A DNA stretch of 64,000 nt from positions 4,279,023-4,343,022 of the forward strand of contig NC_133491.1 of NCBI RefSeq assembly GCF_025370935.1, in the 5' to 3' direction. The number at the start of each line of letters is the position of its first letter. Within the stretch, counting starts at the first letter, position 1. Below the pieces are notes generated by a model. It was not told where the DNA came from. It saw only the letters and a program-made list of their open reading frames with translations, and did not search any database. A program made the translations under genes and the position numbers. Of this stretch, positions 23,105 through 33,837 are shown piece after piece. This stretch comes from Choristoneura fumiferana (taxonomy: Eukaryota > Arthropoda > Insecta > Lepidoptera > Tortricidae).

Positions 23105-23308
23105 GCAGATATAAACCCTCTTAATAGCAACTTAGAAAGACGGAAGAGTGCCCTGTGCGTGCCGCACGACGGTAGACGCGTTGACACTTGAGCACTGAAA
23201 TTAATTTGCGTGATTTTTCAATATGGGACTAGATTCTAGCCCATGGGGTCCTGGCCACATAAACTCTTTAACGATTTGCAAAGCGCTTGGTTTGTACAAC
23301 TGGCGACT

Positions 23309-23458
23309 TAGGGGCTGTTTCACCATCCATTGATTAGTGTTAACTGACGGTTAAATGTGATGCCGTCTCTATTTGTTTTGTTCGGATAGATAGACGGAAA
23401 CGGCATCACATTTAACCGTCAGTTAACACTACTCAATGGATGGTGAAACAGCCCCTTA
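23309..23458. mobile_element. MITE-6 copy 3
   Basis: Near-perfect palindrome of about 150 bp with the same ends as copy 2. The loop carries TAGATAGACGG. Confidence 0.92.
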
Positions 23459-23594
23459 GCTACCTTTCTCAAAGAATTAGCATAGCTATTCAACGAGGAA
23501 ACCCAGCCAGCTTTCGGGCTTATTTCTAGATTTGATTTAGTATTAAGGAACAAATTTTTATTTTATTTTTAATTTGACTATTTAACCTCTTCTT

Positions 23595-23735
23595 TTTAGG
23601 GTTCCGTACGAACCTGAAAAGGAAAAACGGAACCCTTATAGGACCACTTTGTTGGCCGTCCGTTCGTCAGTCTGTCAAGACCCATTATCTCGGGAACACG
23701 TGGAGGTATCGAGTTAAAGTTAAAATGTGCAGGTA
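23595..23735 (+). repeat. AGGGTTCCGTA-family repeat
   Basis: TAGGGTTCCGTACGAACCTG, CGGAACCCTTATAGGACC and GTCCGTTCGTCAGTCTGTC, as in the other family copies. Confidence 0.65.
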
Positions 23736-24013
23736 ATAAATAAGTGAGTGTGCGCAGGAATTACATGATTCCTCCATCTCTATTTTGCCAATGTACTTCC
23801 AGGCGGGGGGAGCGTCTTCACCCTTATGTAGTTAGCGTTCCGTTGGCCCACACAAAGCGGTTTGCTTCATCTTTCATAATGCGAACTGCTAAGGAATGGA
23901 ATTCGCTCCCGTCGTCTGTATTTTAGGCTGTTACTGAACCAGTGAGATAGGTATAGGTACACCTTTGGCCTCATCTGCACTTAACATCAGGTGCGATAGG
24001 GTTCAATCACGGT
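23736..24013 (+). mobile_element. Non-LTR retrotransposon 3' end with reverse-transcriptase C-terminus
   Basis: The 60-residue frame 23744-23926 ends with HPYVV...TKRFASSFIMRTAKEWN and SLPSSVF. This is the usual C-terminal tail of jockey- or CR1-like ORF2 proteins (a run of T/K/R, then R-T-A-x-x-W-N-S-L-P). It is followed by about 70 bp of 3' UTR and a run of A's. Only this tail remains, so it is a dead 5'-truncated copy. Confidence 0.72.
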
Positions 24014-24467
24014 CAGCTAGATGTAAAAAAAAAACCACAGACGAAGTACCTAGTGGGCAATAGTAGACTATAGATTAGATTAGATTGGATTATTTATTAA
24101 TTCAGTATAAAATTAATCATAATCTGTACATGTCAAAGTTACGAGAATTTTTACTGAAATTGCCAAGAATACACAAAATATTAAATTAGAAAACAATTAA
24201 ATGTCACAAAATGTTAAAATTGAATAAAATAATAAAAAACAATTACAATTCGAAACAGGCTCTCCACTCGAAACTCATTGGAAATTACAATAATAATGTC
24301 ACTATATATATAAAATCAATTACATACTATCGAATCTGTATTACTGCCTTTTAATTTCGCCTAAAAGTTTTTTCTTACAATTTTAAAACCAAATTTTATC
24401 TTGATATTTGTTTCGCTTATCATTTGCAGGATATCGTTTCACTCCATCTAATATCAATTCTAGCTCT
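24014..24467. other. No gene seen
   Basis: A GATTA-type simple repeat begins at about 24070; the rest is AT-rich and possibly part of a retroelement tail in reverse. Confidence 0.4.
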
Positions 24468-24800
24468 TGCCCGCGACTTAGTCCACGCGAAAATTAAATT
24501 CGTAGTGGAGCTGCAGGGCTACTACGAAACTCGAAACTCGAAGTTCGTGTAGTGCTGTCCCTCTCGCTCTCGTATTAAACAGTCTAAGTGTCAGAGGGAC
24601 CGCACTTCGAGTTTCGAGTTTCATAGTAGCCCTGCTGCTTCTCTTTGATCAAATTTTCTTAATATATTTTAAACTATAAACAACTCTTCAAAGATTTTGT
24701 TTATCGCTATACCGCGGGAGCTATGCGATCTTCAGGGATAAAACTATGCCTTTATCCTTTAAAATCTCAAACACTATCACCATAACAAGTTTCTTCTAAA
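24468..24800 (+). repeat. CCCGCGGC-family repeat carrying a MITE-1
   Basis: TTGCCCGCGACTTAGTCC at the left, then, after the MITE, TATACCGCGGGAGCTATGCG and AGGGATAAAACTATGCC. The outer repeat is diverged. Confidence 0.5.
24514..24634. mobile_element. MITE-1 copy inside a CCCGCGGC-family repeat
   Basis: CAGGGCTACTACGAAACTCG to CATAGTAGCCCTG. Close to the copy at 42596, which also sits in the same host family. Confidence 0.9.
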
Positions 24801-25125
24801 TAATTTTAGATATCATTGCACGATTGAATACAAACATCTTCGCAAACTTTCTCATTAAAAATTTTAGAAGGATTTATATCTAAATTTTTGAACTGTTACA
24901 ACTATTAACAACCTACTACCATGCCGAATAGGTACTTAATAAAAACGAAATTATAAATCAGTTCTGTTTCTTATCGTTTGAAAGTTTCGAAAAATCTTAT
25001 CGTAGGACACCTAAATATATCTGCCAAATTTCAAGCCCCAAGCTACAGTGATCAAATTTAATATATGCGCGTAAGTTACTGTTGTATATTTAGGTATAGA
25101 AGGCAACATATTGTATTGTATTTTG

Positions 25126-25402
25126 CAGGTGGTAGGACCTTGTGCAAGGTCCGCCCGGATTGCTACCACCATTTTACTCGCTAATCCTGCCGTGAAATAG
25201 CAGTGCTTGCATTGTTGTGTTTCGGCGTGGAGAGTAAGACAGCCGGTGAAATTACTGGCACTTGAGGTGTCCCATCTTAGGCCTCTAGGTTGGCAACGCA
25301 TCTGCAATCCCCCTGGTGTTGCAGGTGTCTATGGGCGGTGGTAATCTCTTACCATCAGGTGACCCACTTGCTCGTTTGCCATCCAGTAGAATAAAAAAAA
25401 AA
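25126..25402 (+). mobile_element. 3' end of RTE-like non-LTR retrotransposon
   Basis: From AGGTGGTAGGACCTTGTGCA to an A-tail, as at 16185. The minus-strand frame 25011-25307 is its shadow. Confidence 0.82.
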
Positions 25403-25890
25403 TGTATATAGTAAGTTAAAAGTTCTTTACAGTATGTAAATATCATTAGAATAAGATAGTTATTGTTTTAATTAGGATCGCCGTCATCGAATCCAATGTG
25501 GAGTCTATATTTACACTAGTCACTTTAAAACAATTTCGTTTCTCAAATCAATACGTCATCGAAATTGACCCTTGAAATTTAATACTCGTATGTTCATAAA
25601 ATTCTCTCAGAAAAATCATCGATATTCAGGTACGAACTTTTTAAAATTAGTGACGTTATATGTACCTTTAGATTCATTTTTCCTCGGATATTTTTCAACT
25701 CGAATTTAAATTCGCGATCTTCAACTTTTCGTTTTTATAAATATAGTCTAAGTCCAATGAGATTTTGAGATACGAAACTTCTTTAAAAAAATCCAATGTA
25801 ATTTATTTATAGCGGTAGTTATAACTTATTGACACAATAGTAATACTCGTGAACAATGAACTGTAACATCTGAACCTTGCAGTGACCCAG
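25403..25890. other. Upstream region of the cuticle-protein gene
   Basis: Unique AT-rich sequence, free of the repeats that fill the flanks. It could hold regulatory sites, but I recognise none. Confidence 0.35.
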
Positions 25891-25912
25891 TTGGCGGCGC
25901 GCATCCCTTCGC

Positions 25913-25926
25913 GTCGCCATGGCAAC
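25913..25926. promoter_or_regulatory. X-box-like motif (RFX site)
   Basis: GTCGCCATGGCAAC fits the RFX consensus GTNRCC, 0-3 spacer, RGYAAC exactly, four bases before the TATA-like box. RFX factors are known mainly for ciliary genes, so its role in front of a cuticle-protein gene is uncertain and the match may be chance. Confidence 0.4.
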
Positions 25927-25929
25927 GCG

Positions 25930-25965
25930 CATAAAAGCCTGCGCGGGCGCAGATCCGTGCAGTGC
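25930..25965 (+). promoter_or_regulatory. Core promoter: TATA-like box and initiator
   Basis: CATAAAAG at 25930-25937 and a GCAGTG initiator-like site around A25961, a spacing of about 30 bp. It lies in a short GC-rich island and is followed 33 bases later by a consensus donor. I infer that it starts the cuticle-protein transcript. Confidence 0.55.
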
Positions 25966-25993
25966 GCACCCGCTAGCGCTCCGTACGCACACG
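25961..25993 (+). other. Non-coding exon 1 of the cuticle-protein gene (inferred)
   Basis: A 33-base exon bounded by the inferred start site and the donor ACG|GTGAGT (intron from 25994). It has no ATG. The link to exon 2 at 33501 is inference: same strand, suitable order, no other plus-strand acceptor with a coding exon seen in between. Confidence 0.5.
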
Positions 25994-26946
25994 GTGAGTT
26001 ACAATAGACATTTTAGTGATATTTTATAGTGTTTTCTTAGGGTACATAGAGTTAGTGAGTGGATTTATATGTGTGGATCTTAATAATATACTTTATTTCA
26101 TTATTAAAAAAAAATACATTATCGATAAGATAAATAATAACTTAAGGGTTGCTTCATATTAATAAATGTATTTTAATGAGCCCAGATAGTTCAAATCTCT
26201 AGATATGTGTCTACAAAATAATCTATGTTATACTTGGTGCCTGAAGCTTGGACCAATCCGCCCGCCCTGAGTACGACAACGTTCATACTATAAATAATGT
26301 ATTCATTAATAGTTAGCAATAAATACATTCTAGCCTTATTTAATTTTGGGTGTCTATTTGTCTACTGAGTTCGTGGTTTAAATTTTAATAGAGTACTTAA
26401 CCATCTTAAGTTTAATTAGACTAATTTGAACAATTGAATTGACGCATTATATTGTTCAGAATAGGTTCAGAACTACCCGAGCTAAACACTTTAATTTTAT
26501 ATCACGAAAAAAACCGCATTGTTTAAGTAAAAAACATTATAGAACCTACATATTTTATTAAAACGAGTCATCGGTAGATTTCTTTCAAAACTTGTCATTA
26601 TAATTAAAATTTCCGTTACATAAACAAACCATAAAACAACCAACAAAATACAACATCATAATTATATCCAGCAGTAATCAAGGGGCCCAAATATAACTTA
26701 GAGTCGTGGAATTTGCCAAATTAATAACCTACAGGCAAATTCAACAATAGCATGCCTGTCCATTTTACTTGCGTGTGCATTCATCAAACTATTATATATA
26801 GTATATATAGCACAGATAAGAAACCAAAACAGTGGGTCCAGTTCGTAATAAAAAACAGTGGCTTAATAATTCAAGTTTTTAAACATGAACAAAGCTATAT
26901 TTTATACTGATCTGATGCATATTTTCAATTTCAAAAACCTTTGTAA

Positions 26947-27156
26947 GGCTGCATTTCCAAATATGTGCGAAGATGTTTTGCGAGGATATGTTTTTCATCA
27001 ACCAATAGAAACGTTTCACTTACGTATCCTCGCACTGCACATCTTTGGTGGAAACAGCTGAGCGCAGCGAGGCGAGATAAATGAAACGTTTCTATTGGTT
27101 AATGAATAACACATTCCTCGAACACATCCTCGCACATTTCTGGTTGAAACGGAGCC
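26947..27156. mobile_element. MITE-7 copy (uninterrupted)
   Basis: GGCTGCATTTCCAAATATGT at the left against GGTTGAAACGGAGCC at the right. Inside, AACCAATAGAAACGTTTCAC and its mirror GAAACGTTTCTATTGGTTAA, around AGCTGAGCGCAGCGAGGCGA. Confidence 0.82.
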
Positions 27157-27212
27157 TATTCAAGGGTTTTTGTAGACGTATTGATTTGAGATATGACATT
27201 TTTAGAAAGTAG

Positions 27213-27509
27213 GGGAGACCGAGGAGAGTTGTGACAGAGGAGAGTAGTGACAGAAGAGAGTAGTGACAGAGGAGAGTACCTAGTGACAGAGGAGAGTAGT
27301 GACAGAGGAGAGTAGTGACAGAGAAGAGTAGTGACAACGTCGATTTTTTGGAGTTTATGAACTGCTAGCGAGCTCGCAATAGCGCGCGTATATTTAGTTC
27401 AAGTCTCGAACTATCAAACGCGTGCTGTAGCGAGCTCGCTAGCAGTTAATAAGTTTCCAAAAACCAACGTTGTCACTACTTTCCTATGTCACAACTCTCC
27501 TCGGTCTCC
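27213..27509. mobile_element. Foldback element with a 16-bp minisatellite in its left arm
   Basis: The ends GGAGACCGAGGAGAGTTGTG and CACAACTCTCCTCGGTCTCC are exact mirrors. The inner arms GAACTGCTAGCGAGCTCGC / GCGAGCTCGCTAGCAGTT also pair. The left arm holds six or more units of GTGACAGAGGAGAGTA (about 27229-27335) where the right arm has a single copy. The minus-strand frame at 27092-27337 is a product of the repeat. Confidence 0.88.
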
Positions 27510-27700
27510 GCGACGAACTGCTGGTCTTCGTAGTTGACTGTACCTCGTCAAAGTACTTCTCAAACAATCCATCGGATTCTACGCGGCCGTACATCTCCCA
27601 GATATCATCTGTGCGTCTAATTAAAGCCGTTACATTTGCTCTGAACAACATAATGTTATTCAGTTTCGTTATATCACTTCTTCCGTGGGATAACATAGTT
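27510..27700 (-). other. Exon-like open frame, unrecognised
   Basis: On the minus strand an open frame from ATG at about 27696 reads SDITKLNNIMLFRANVTALI and then RRTDDIWEMYGRVESDGLF. Its mixed composition looks more like protein than its neighbours. A possible acceptor (GATATTACAG, about 27718) precedes it and GAG|GTACAG could be a donor. It then runs into the foldback element at 27509. An insect chemoreceptor-type fragment crossed my mind but I cannot show it. It would lie inside intron 1 on the opposite strand. Confidence 0.2.
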
Positions 27701-27894
27701 TAGTACCGACTGTAATATCATTCGAGTTGCCTCAAAATTTTAAAGCCCATTGTTACTATTTGTTTGCAAAGGCATAAAATACATTCACATAAAGTTTTGG
27801 AGCATCATTGTGCATCAATATGACAGAAATTTGTCATTGTAATTAGTATTTAAAAGACTTATATACTTATGTCTAATTATTTCTAATATTATGA

Positions 27895-28025
27895 ATGATA
27901 TGTATCTATCTATTTAAGTATGCTTTTCCGTTGTCCAGTACCCATAACATCAGCTTTGCTTACTTTGAGACTAAATCAATTGGTGCCAAGATAATGGTCT
28001 CGTGATATTGTTTGTTTTATTTTAT
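27895..28025 (+). mobile_element. SINE-A 3' fragment
   Basis: TTGTCCAGTACCCATAACAT, AGCTTTGCTTACTTTGAGAC and CTCGTGATATTG match the 3' part of SINE-A at 48705. The tRNA head is missing. Confidence 0.7.
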
Positions 28026-29236
28026 ATAGCATTAAAAATATACTTAACTAAATCTAATTTAAACTTTTGAATACATACCTAATCCAAGCGCGGCCCTAAG
28101 TCTCATGTCATTATATATGTATTAAGTAACGTGCGAGATTTTCCAAAATTATTTGCAAATAGCTGATATAGGTTGGTTTTTTAGAAAAATATGGCTCTGT
28201 CCATTGGAGGATAATTTTGCCAGTGTCTAGTAGGTTTTGCCGTTGTACGGTAAAAAAAAATCTATAAGTAAAACGAAATATGACAAATAATGGTGGATGA
28301 ATGGACAGCGCGAATCCTGATATAGGTTAGTGTAGAAATTGTGTTGATGATGACAGATTAGCTATGCCCGCGACCCATATAATACCGTAGACTCGAATAA
28401 AACGTCATATTGACTGATATTAAAATTGAGGTCCAATCAAATTGCTTTGTTTTGAGATATGTTCAAAATACGAATGTAATGATAAAATCAATTTCGATAT
28501 ATATTATGCAATAATATCATTTTCACAGCTAATCGATTTGTTCCAACAAAACAGTTTTTGAACGCAAATGAGGGGTTAGGGTATTATGTGTGTACACATG
28601 TGTATATGTATAAAGGAGTTATGTACACTTACCCAAAAGTGTACAAAAAGCCTAAATTAGCGGACATCGTTCGTAGCGTTGAGTTAAGCAATTTCAGTTC
28701 AGCTTATATTAAGTCTAGTTTTCCAGTCAACTACAATCAAAGGGAGACTATTATCCTAATGCATCGATACTTAGAACTCCTTAAATAGGATCCGATAGGT
28801 ACCATCAGACCTAATCGCCTCTTGAATCCCTCAGTCACGCGTTTCATTCACTGCGACAGTTTCAGGCCGCGGTAACATGGCAATGTTGGCCTTAGGCAAA
28901 GTTACTTTAGTGTACGAGTACATGAATGTATAGTTTAGCCCAGATTCTAGTAAGTATGGGACGTAATTAGTGTTACTTGTTTGTTTCAATTGAATGCTGT
29001 AGCTATTTACGTACTTAAGGGTATGCGTTTGTATTTTAAGGATAAATGTACCTTGTCGCATTCAGACGTTACACAATTTCGTATGGCTTTTCAAACATGA
29101 CTACAAAAGTGATCACTTATTTATGACTGTACCTAATAAAGATCTAAGTAGGCAAATTAGCGACGCTTCTCGAATGGAGACCGTGGAGCAGCAAGCGCAG
29201 CATAGGACGTCCACTAGCAAGATGGATGGATGTCCT

Positions 29237-29355
29237 AGTTAAAGCCGCGGGTTCATGGTGCATGCAGCCCTCTTCCAACCGATGCAACTGGAAGTATAAG
29301 GGGAAGGCCTATGTCCAACAGTGGACGTCCTACGGCTGATATGATAATGATATAT
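29237..29355 (+). mobile_element. Retroelement 3' tail with GATATGATAATG end
   Basis: GTTAAAGCCGCGGGTTCATG, CTTCCAACCGATGCAACT and TCCAACAGTGGACGTCCTAC match 35938-36053 in order. Ends in an ATGATA-type repeat. Confidence 0.7.
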
Positions 29356-29832
29356 GTAGGCATTTAAAAAAAAAACTTTCTTGTTATTCAATGTATTCTA
29401 ATTTATATTTATTTTAATTTCACTATTCTTTGAAAAATCGTCATTAATTAGTTATTCGCTTCGATGAGCCCTCCGTCTTACTTCGTACCTCTCAAATGCA
29501 TATAGGCTACGACATATAGGTTATCAAATCAAATCTATAGCCCAGCTATAGGACGACGTATGGATTACGGATAGGTACCTAGTTGATTTAATTATTTAAT
29601 TACCAGTGATCAGCTATAAAATGGCCGTTAACGGCCACTATAGAATACTGGCTTTATAACGCCGTTAAAAGCACAAGTGAAATTTCTTAATTACGTTGTG
29701 TTAATTTCAGTCAGTTAACATCTTCTATATATAACTTAAAAGGGCTTGAAATTTTAGTGAATTGATTGGTGGATTCACCGAATAAGATATTTTCACTGTC
29801 CGATTTTAAATGAAATTCAGTGAAGAACGGAA

Positions 29833-31380
29833 TAAGGTAACGGCGCCTATTACCGTGGTACTTAAGGAAGTTTTCAAATGAGTCCCAAAAATTAAGGGTA
29901 TCAAAGCTCCTTAATAAACGAGAATATTTTTTTTATTTAAGAGCGTTTATTGAACTTTCAGTGTCTTAAATTTTTGGGCTCGTTTTAGTTATTAGTATTT
30001 GATAAAATAATTATTGAAATCAAAATACCCAAATCTTCTATTACCGTGGTAATGGACAGGCTGTGATTCCATTACCGCGAATTGAGCTTCTATTACCGAG
30101 GGTATAAAAAAACGGTTATTTTCTACCATCGGTAAAAGGAACGCAACACATGTTTTGGAACTTAATACCGAGGGATTAAAAAAAGGTAATGGCTTTGGTT
30201 CTGTATAATATATTGTACACCAAATATTTTTTGAGAAAATTTAAATAAAAAACTAAAGTATGATTCGAATAGTGTATCCAGACCATTGTATTTATTATGC
30301 TTATACCACCAGTTATAGTTTGATGTATGCATGCTGAGTAAAAGTCACAACTTTATCAAAAAAATCTGCACTTACGGTACCCTAAATGTGAATTATTTTA
30401 ACAGAAAAATAAAATGTCACTCGGTAATAGGGACTTCTTTAAGAACCTATTACCGACCCCAAAGACAATTGAATGGGTCGGTAATAGATGCCCAAACATT
30501 CTATTACCGAGGGTTATGCGATCATACCATCGTTAATTGGCTTAATTTGGAGCACTGTAAAATCTAATTCCGACCTATAAAAACTATAGGATAGAGTTGT
30601 GTTTGAATTACAAATCAAATATACTTATTACATCCTTGGCATATAACCAAAATTACATAACTGGTAAGTAAATATAAAATTTCATCGCAATATTTAAACA
30701 ACTTGGCAAAATAACAGTTTCTATAGAAACTACAAATTCAGTATTGAAGTTTTTGCTAAAAATTAAGAGTTTGTTAATACTTTTCATACCACGGAAATAG
30801 TTTTTTAAAAGCGTGAATAGATCAAGATTGGAATAACTGTAACAAATTATATAAACGATAATTTATACCAAAAATAAAGCTTGAAGAACCAAAACCACCA
30901 CTTTAACTATTACCGTGATATACCACGGTATTACAATCAACAGTTAAAAATGGCGCCTATCGCCGCTGTATTTTATTTTCCATTTTAATCGTATTTCCGG
31001 GCCAAAAAATATACAAAAAGTATTCAGAACTCGTACAAAAAACTATAAAAAGCCATTTAAAAACCATAACATTAGTTCAATTGCCATAAATATTTTGTAA
31101 AACACTAAATAAGATTCGAGTCTGCTTGTATGTCGTGTCACGCGTTAGTATGGCAAATCCTCTTCCGTCGGTGCCATTTCGGAAAATCACGAATTGCGAG
31201 ATCTTGGATTCATTCACATACACTAGCGCTAATAAATCCGTGAGTCGACTAAATAAGCTTTTATCTTGTAAAATATATTTCTTAAGAAATCTATCGGTTT
31301 GATTATAAAATGCGTATTTTAAATTGCCGCGGTGATGGCCGTCGATTTCGATACCCCCGGTAATAGGCGTCGTTACCTTA
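29833..31380. mobile_element. 1.55-kb TIR element studded with TATTACCG motifs
   Basis: The left end TAAGGTAACGGCGCCTATTA continues to CCG, and the right end is its mirror (CGGTAATAGGCGTCGTTACC, then TTA) with one mismatch over 23 bases. Between them the motif (C)TATTACCG or its complement CGGTAATAG occurs about a dozen times, counting near matches. Positions include 29848, 30038, 30069, 30090, 30162, 30421, 30449, 30477, 30502, 30908 and 30925. No transposase frame; the 78-residue frame at 30331 is unrecognised. It has the look of a non-autonomous DNA transposon with many subterminal and internal binding sites. The target duplication is unclear (AA on both sides is possible). Confidence 0.7.
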
Positions 31381-32127
31381 AAGTCTCTTGTAGGTTAAAA
31401 GTTTTCTAAGTTCTATTCAGTTCAGTTCAATGTTCAGTTGTGTTCTTGTCCGACGTGTGGACGAACATGTCGCCTCTGGCATCGGTCTAATCAGCCACGA
31501 AAGTCGTTGTACACAGAAAATACGCCAAAATTCGTCTGAGATAGAGACTAATTATTATACAGTCGTCTAGATACCATGTGAACTGTGGGATTAGGTCAAA
31601 CTGCATCCAATTTTGACTTTGTTATACCTCACAAGTAAATAATTGCAAGTAATTTCTCCAAAATGAAATACCAAGATGCAACGTAGAATTCACGTCAACT
31701 CACATTAATTTTCGTGCTCAAAACTGACAGGCGCGCAGTTCACCGTGAGCTATTAGATGCGCACGCGCATCCATGTCAGAGATCAGCTACTATCGCCAAT
31801 TTAATATTAGAAAGGCTATCCTGATAAGTTGGGAGATTGCTGTTCATTAGTCAACTAACCAGAGATGGAATTCCTAAGCTAATTATCCGATTTTTTACAA
31901 ATATTTGTGTAAGTAATTTGCAAAGACCTTCATGGGTGTTATTTTGCAAATTACTGGTATAAAATCAACATTAAACTAAACTGAACCTCGAAAAAATACA
32001 GAGTAAAAGTTTAGTTTTATTTGATAAGATGTTCAGATAATCCTTAAGCAGCGTTTCCACCAATAATATGCGAGGATGTGTTGCGAGGGATGTGTTTTTC
32101 ATTAACCAATAGAAACGCTTCATTTAA

Positions 32128-32242
32128 GATTGTTTTTTTGGAATCTTTTTGTATTTTTTATTTCAATTCCAAAAAAACACTTACTTTTTCACCTTTTTTT
32201 TTACTTTTTTTAAAAAATACAAAAAGATTCCAAAAAAACAAT
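32128..32242. mobile_element. Small palindromic element inside MITE-7
   Basis: GATTGTTTTTTTGGAATCTT is mirrored by AAGATTCCAAAAAAACAAT. Half-copies of the same sequence occur at 38280-38310, 47847-47890 and 52176-52220. Confidence 0.75.
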
Positions 32243-32330
32243 ATTAATTTGATTGATTAATAACGGCATCTCTTGTCCGGGTGAGCAGTTAGTTCTAATG
32301 GGGTGCTGAAAGTTTATCCATGAGGGCTAC

Positions 32331-32371
32331 TGCATTTTCTATGCATCTATATTTCAGTTTGTATTTTCGAT
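32331..32371 (+). mobile_element. SINE-B 3' fragment
   Basis: ATGCATCTATATTTCAGTTT then GTATTTTCGATA, the distal part of SINE-B, also within the broken MITE-7. Confidence 0.55.
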
Positions 32372-32621
32372 ACGCTTCATTTACACAGCCTCGTACAGCA
32401 CATCTCCGGTAGAAACAGCTGAGCGGAGCGCGGCGGGGTAAATGAAGTGTTTCTATTGGTTAATGAAAAACATATTCCTCTCAACACATCCTCGCACATC
32501 TCTGATGGAAACGCTGCTTTAACCAGCAGTGGTGGCTTGACCAACCTGATGGTTTGACCTATTACCTACAATAGAAACATGAAAATTTTGTACTGGTGTT
32601 CATCATACAACTAAGAAGAAA

Positions 32622-32670
32622 ACCGGCCAAAAGCGTGTCGGACACACCCGAGATAGGGTTCCGTAGCCAT
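32622..32670 (+). repeat. AGGGTTCCGTA-family fragment
   Basis: AAACCGGCCAAAAGCGTGTC and TAGGGTTCCGTAGCC. The mirror text occurs at 60893-60930. Confidence 0.6.
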
Positions 32671-32982
32671 TACGCAAAAATCAACAAACATCAATCAATC
32701 AACAATCATCGTCTATGAAGCCGCGAGCAAAGTCTTATAAGTATTAATATAAGTATAATTCGCTAATTATAGAGTACCCTGGGCGCGTGGCCGCCCGGGG
32801 CGACCCGTCTAGTGATCGGTTGAACCATCTCAGGACTTTCTCTAATCTAGTTCACAACGTTATATAAAACTATGAGAGGATACACCTTCTCGCATTCTCA
32901 GGGCATGTGATTAAGAAAGACACGTTGTAAAGTAATAGAAGCTAACATGGTCGCAAGCGGGCTATTAATTACGAGAGGCTGG

Positions 32983-33117
32983 AGGGCGACTACGAAATTC
33001 GAAAATCAAAGTTCGAGGGACGGTACGAACCGTCCCTCTCACTCTCGTATTAATCAATATTAGCATAGCGGGACGGCAAGAATGAAGTCGAATTTTGCAC
33101 TTCGCAGTATAGGGGCC
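32983..33117. mobile_element. MITE-1, diverged subtype
   Basis: GGGCGACTACGAAATTCGAA at the left, CCCTCTCACTCTCGTATTAA in the middle, and TTGCACTTCGCAGTATAGGG at the right. It shares its right end with 37793 and 38308. Confidence 0.75.
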
Positions 33118-33500
33118 AGGGGGGAGGGAGTCGAGCCGAATCTCATCGAATCTCCCTTTGGGGAGAGGGTCTCTGCGAATATCACTTATTTTTTTTACAA
33201 GCAACAAAGTAAAATTGCGAAAAAAATTGGGTTAAATTAGACTTAATTTCCAACAACATTTTTAAACATATTCCTTCACTAAAACATGGCCAAATTTTAC
33301 ACTAGTTACCTAAGTTTGCCAATGATATATGAATTATCTAGGGAGGTAGCTTTGACCAAAGAAAGTTCATCTGAAATTACTAAGACAAAGCTGAGTGAAA
33401 CTTCAATAAAAATTGTGATAAGATAATACTTATTAGTGATGGTGACAGAAAAAAAATTGTTTGTTGTTGTTGGTAATCAATATTTTTCTGTTGGTTTCAG

Positions 33501-33560
33501 ATATAGCTTAAGTTCTTCAAAGCAGCACCAGCACGATGCTACGTTTGTCAACTTTTTTTG
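33501..33560 (+). CDS. Cuticle-protein gene exon 2 (start codon and signal peptide)
   Basis: A 60-base exon between the acceptor TTGGTTTCAG and the donor G|GTAAGC. The first 35 bases are 5' UTR; the ATG is at 33536. The coding part reads MLRLSTFF plus one base (phase 1). Joined to exon 3 at 54091 it makes GCT (Ala) and continues LLALTLAQNG, giving a normal signal peptide: positive n-region, hydrophobic core, likely cleavage after Ala16. This start is preferred over the ATG at 54051 because that one lies upstream of the exon 3 acceptor CTTGTTACAG and would read through intron sequence. The joining is inference from splice signals and frame; a transcript would settle it. Confidence 0.8.
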
Positions 33561-33837
33561 GTAAGCTTCTACATCTGATACATTTAAATTAGGAACGAAA
33601 CATATATACTAGCAAAGCAGTAGACATAACTATATAACCCTTTCTTAATTATATGCGTGTGTGATAGATCGATGATATGCGCCAGCGATAACTGATGTTT
33701 CACAGAAGTAATAACCGAGAAACGGAACTAAATGTTAAGCGAACTAAAAGCGCAAATGACTAAAAAGGTAGTTTTTTCCATTTTGTTCTATAACGAACTT
33801 AATTGGATAATTTTTGGTTTTGTTCAAAAAGCAGCCG

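Larger units (their letters stand above)
32047..32520. mobile_element. MITE-7 copy broken by nested insertions
   Basis: The left end AGCAGCGTTTCCACC and the right end GATGGAAACGCTGCTTT are MITE-7 ends. The left half stops after AACCAATAGAAACGCTTCAT (about 32122) and resumes at about 32375 (CGCTTCATTTACACAGCC), repeating a few bases. Confidence 0.8.
25994..33500 (+). other. Intron 1 of the cuticle-protein gene (7.5 kb, inferred)
   Basis: Begins GTGAGT and ends TTGGTTTCAG. It contains the repeats listed below. Stretches 26000-26946, 28030-29236, 29356-29832, 31381-32046, 32521-32621 and 33118-33500 show nothing I can name. Confidence 0.5.

Noticed and set aside
27213..27509. CRISPR-like array of 16-bp units
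   Set aside because: Units are contiguous, without unique spacers, inside a eukaryotic foldback element.
28558..29061. Two 76-residue frames on opposite strands in intron 1
   Set aside because: Neither has a recognisable domain, and no splice or promoter context supports them.
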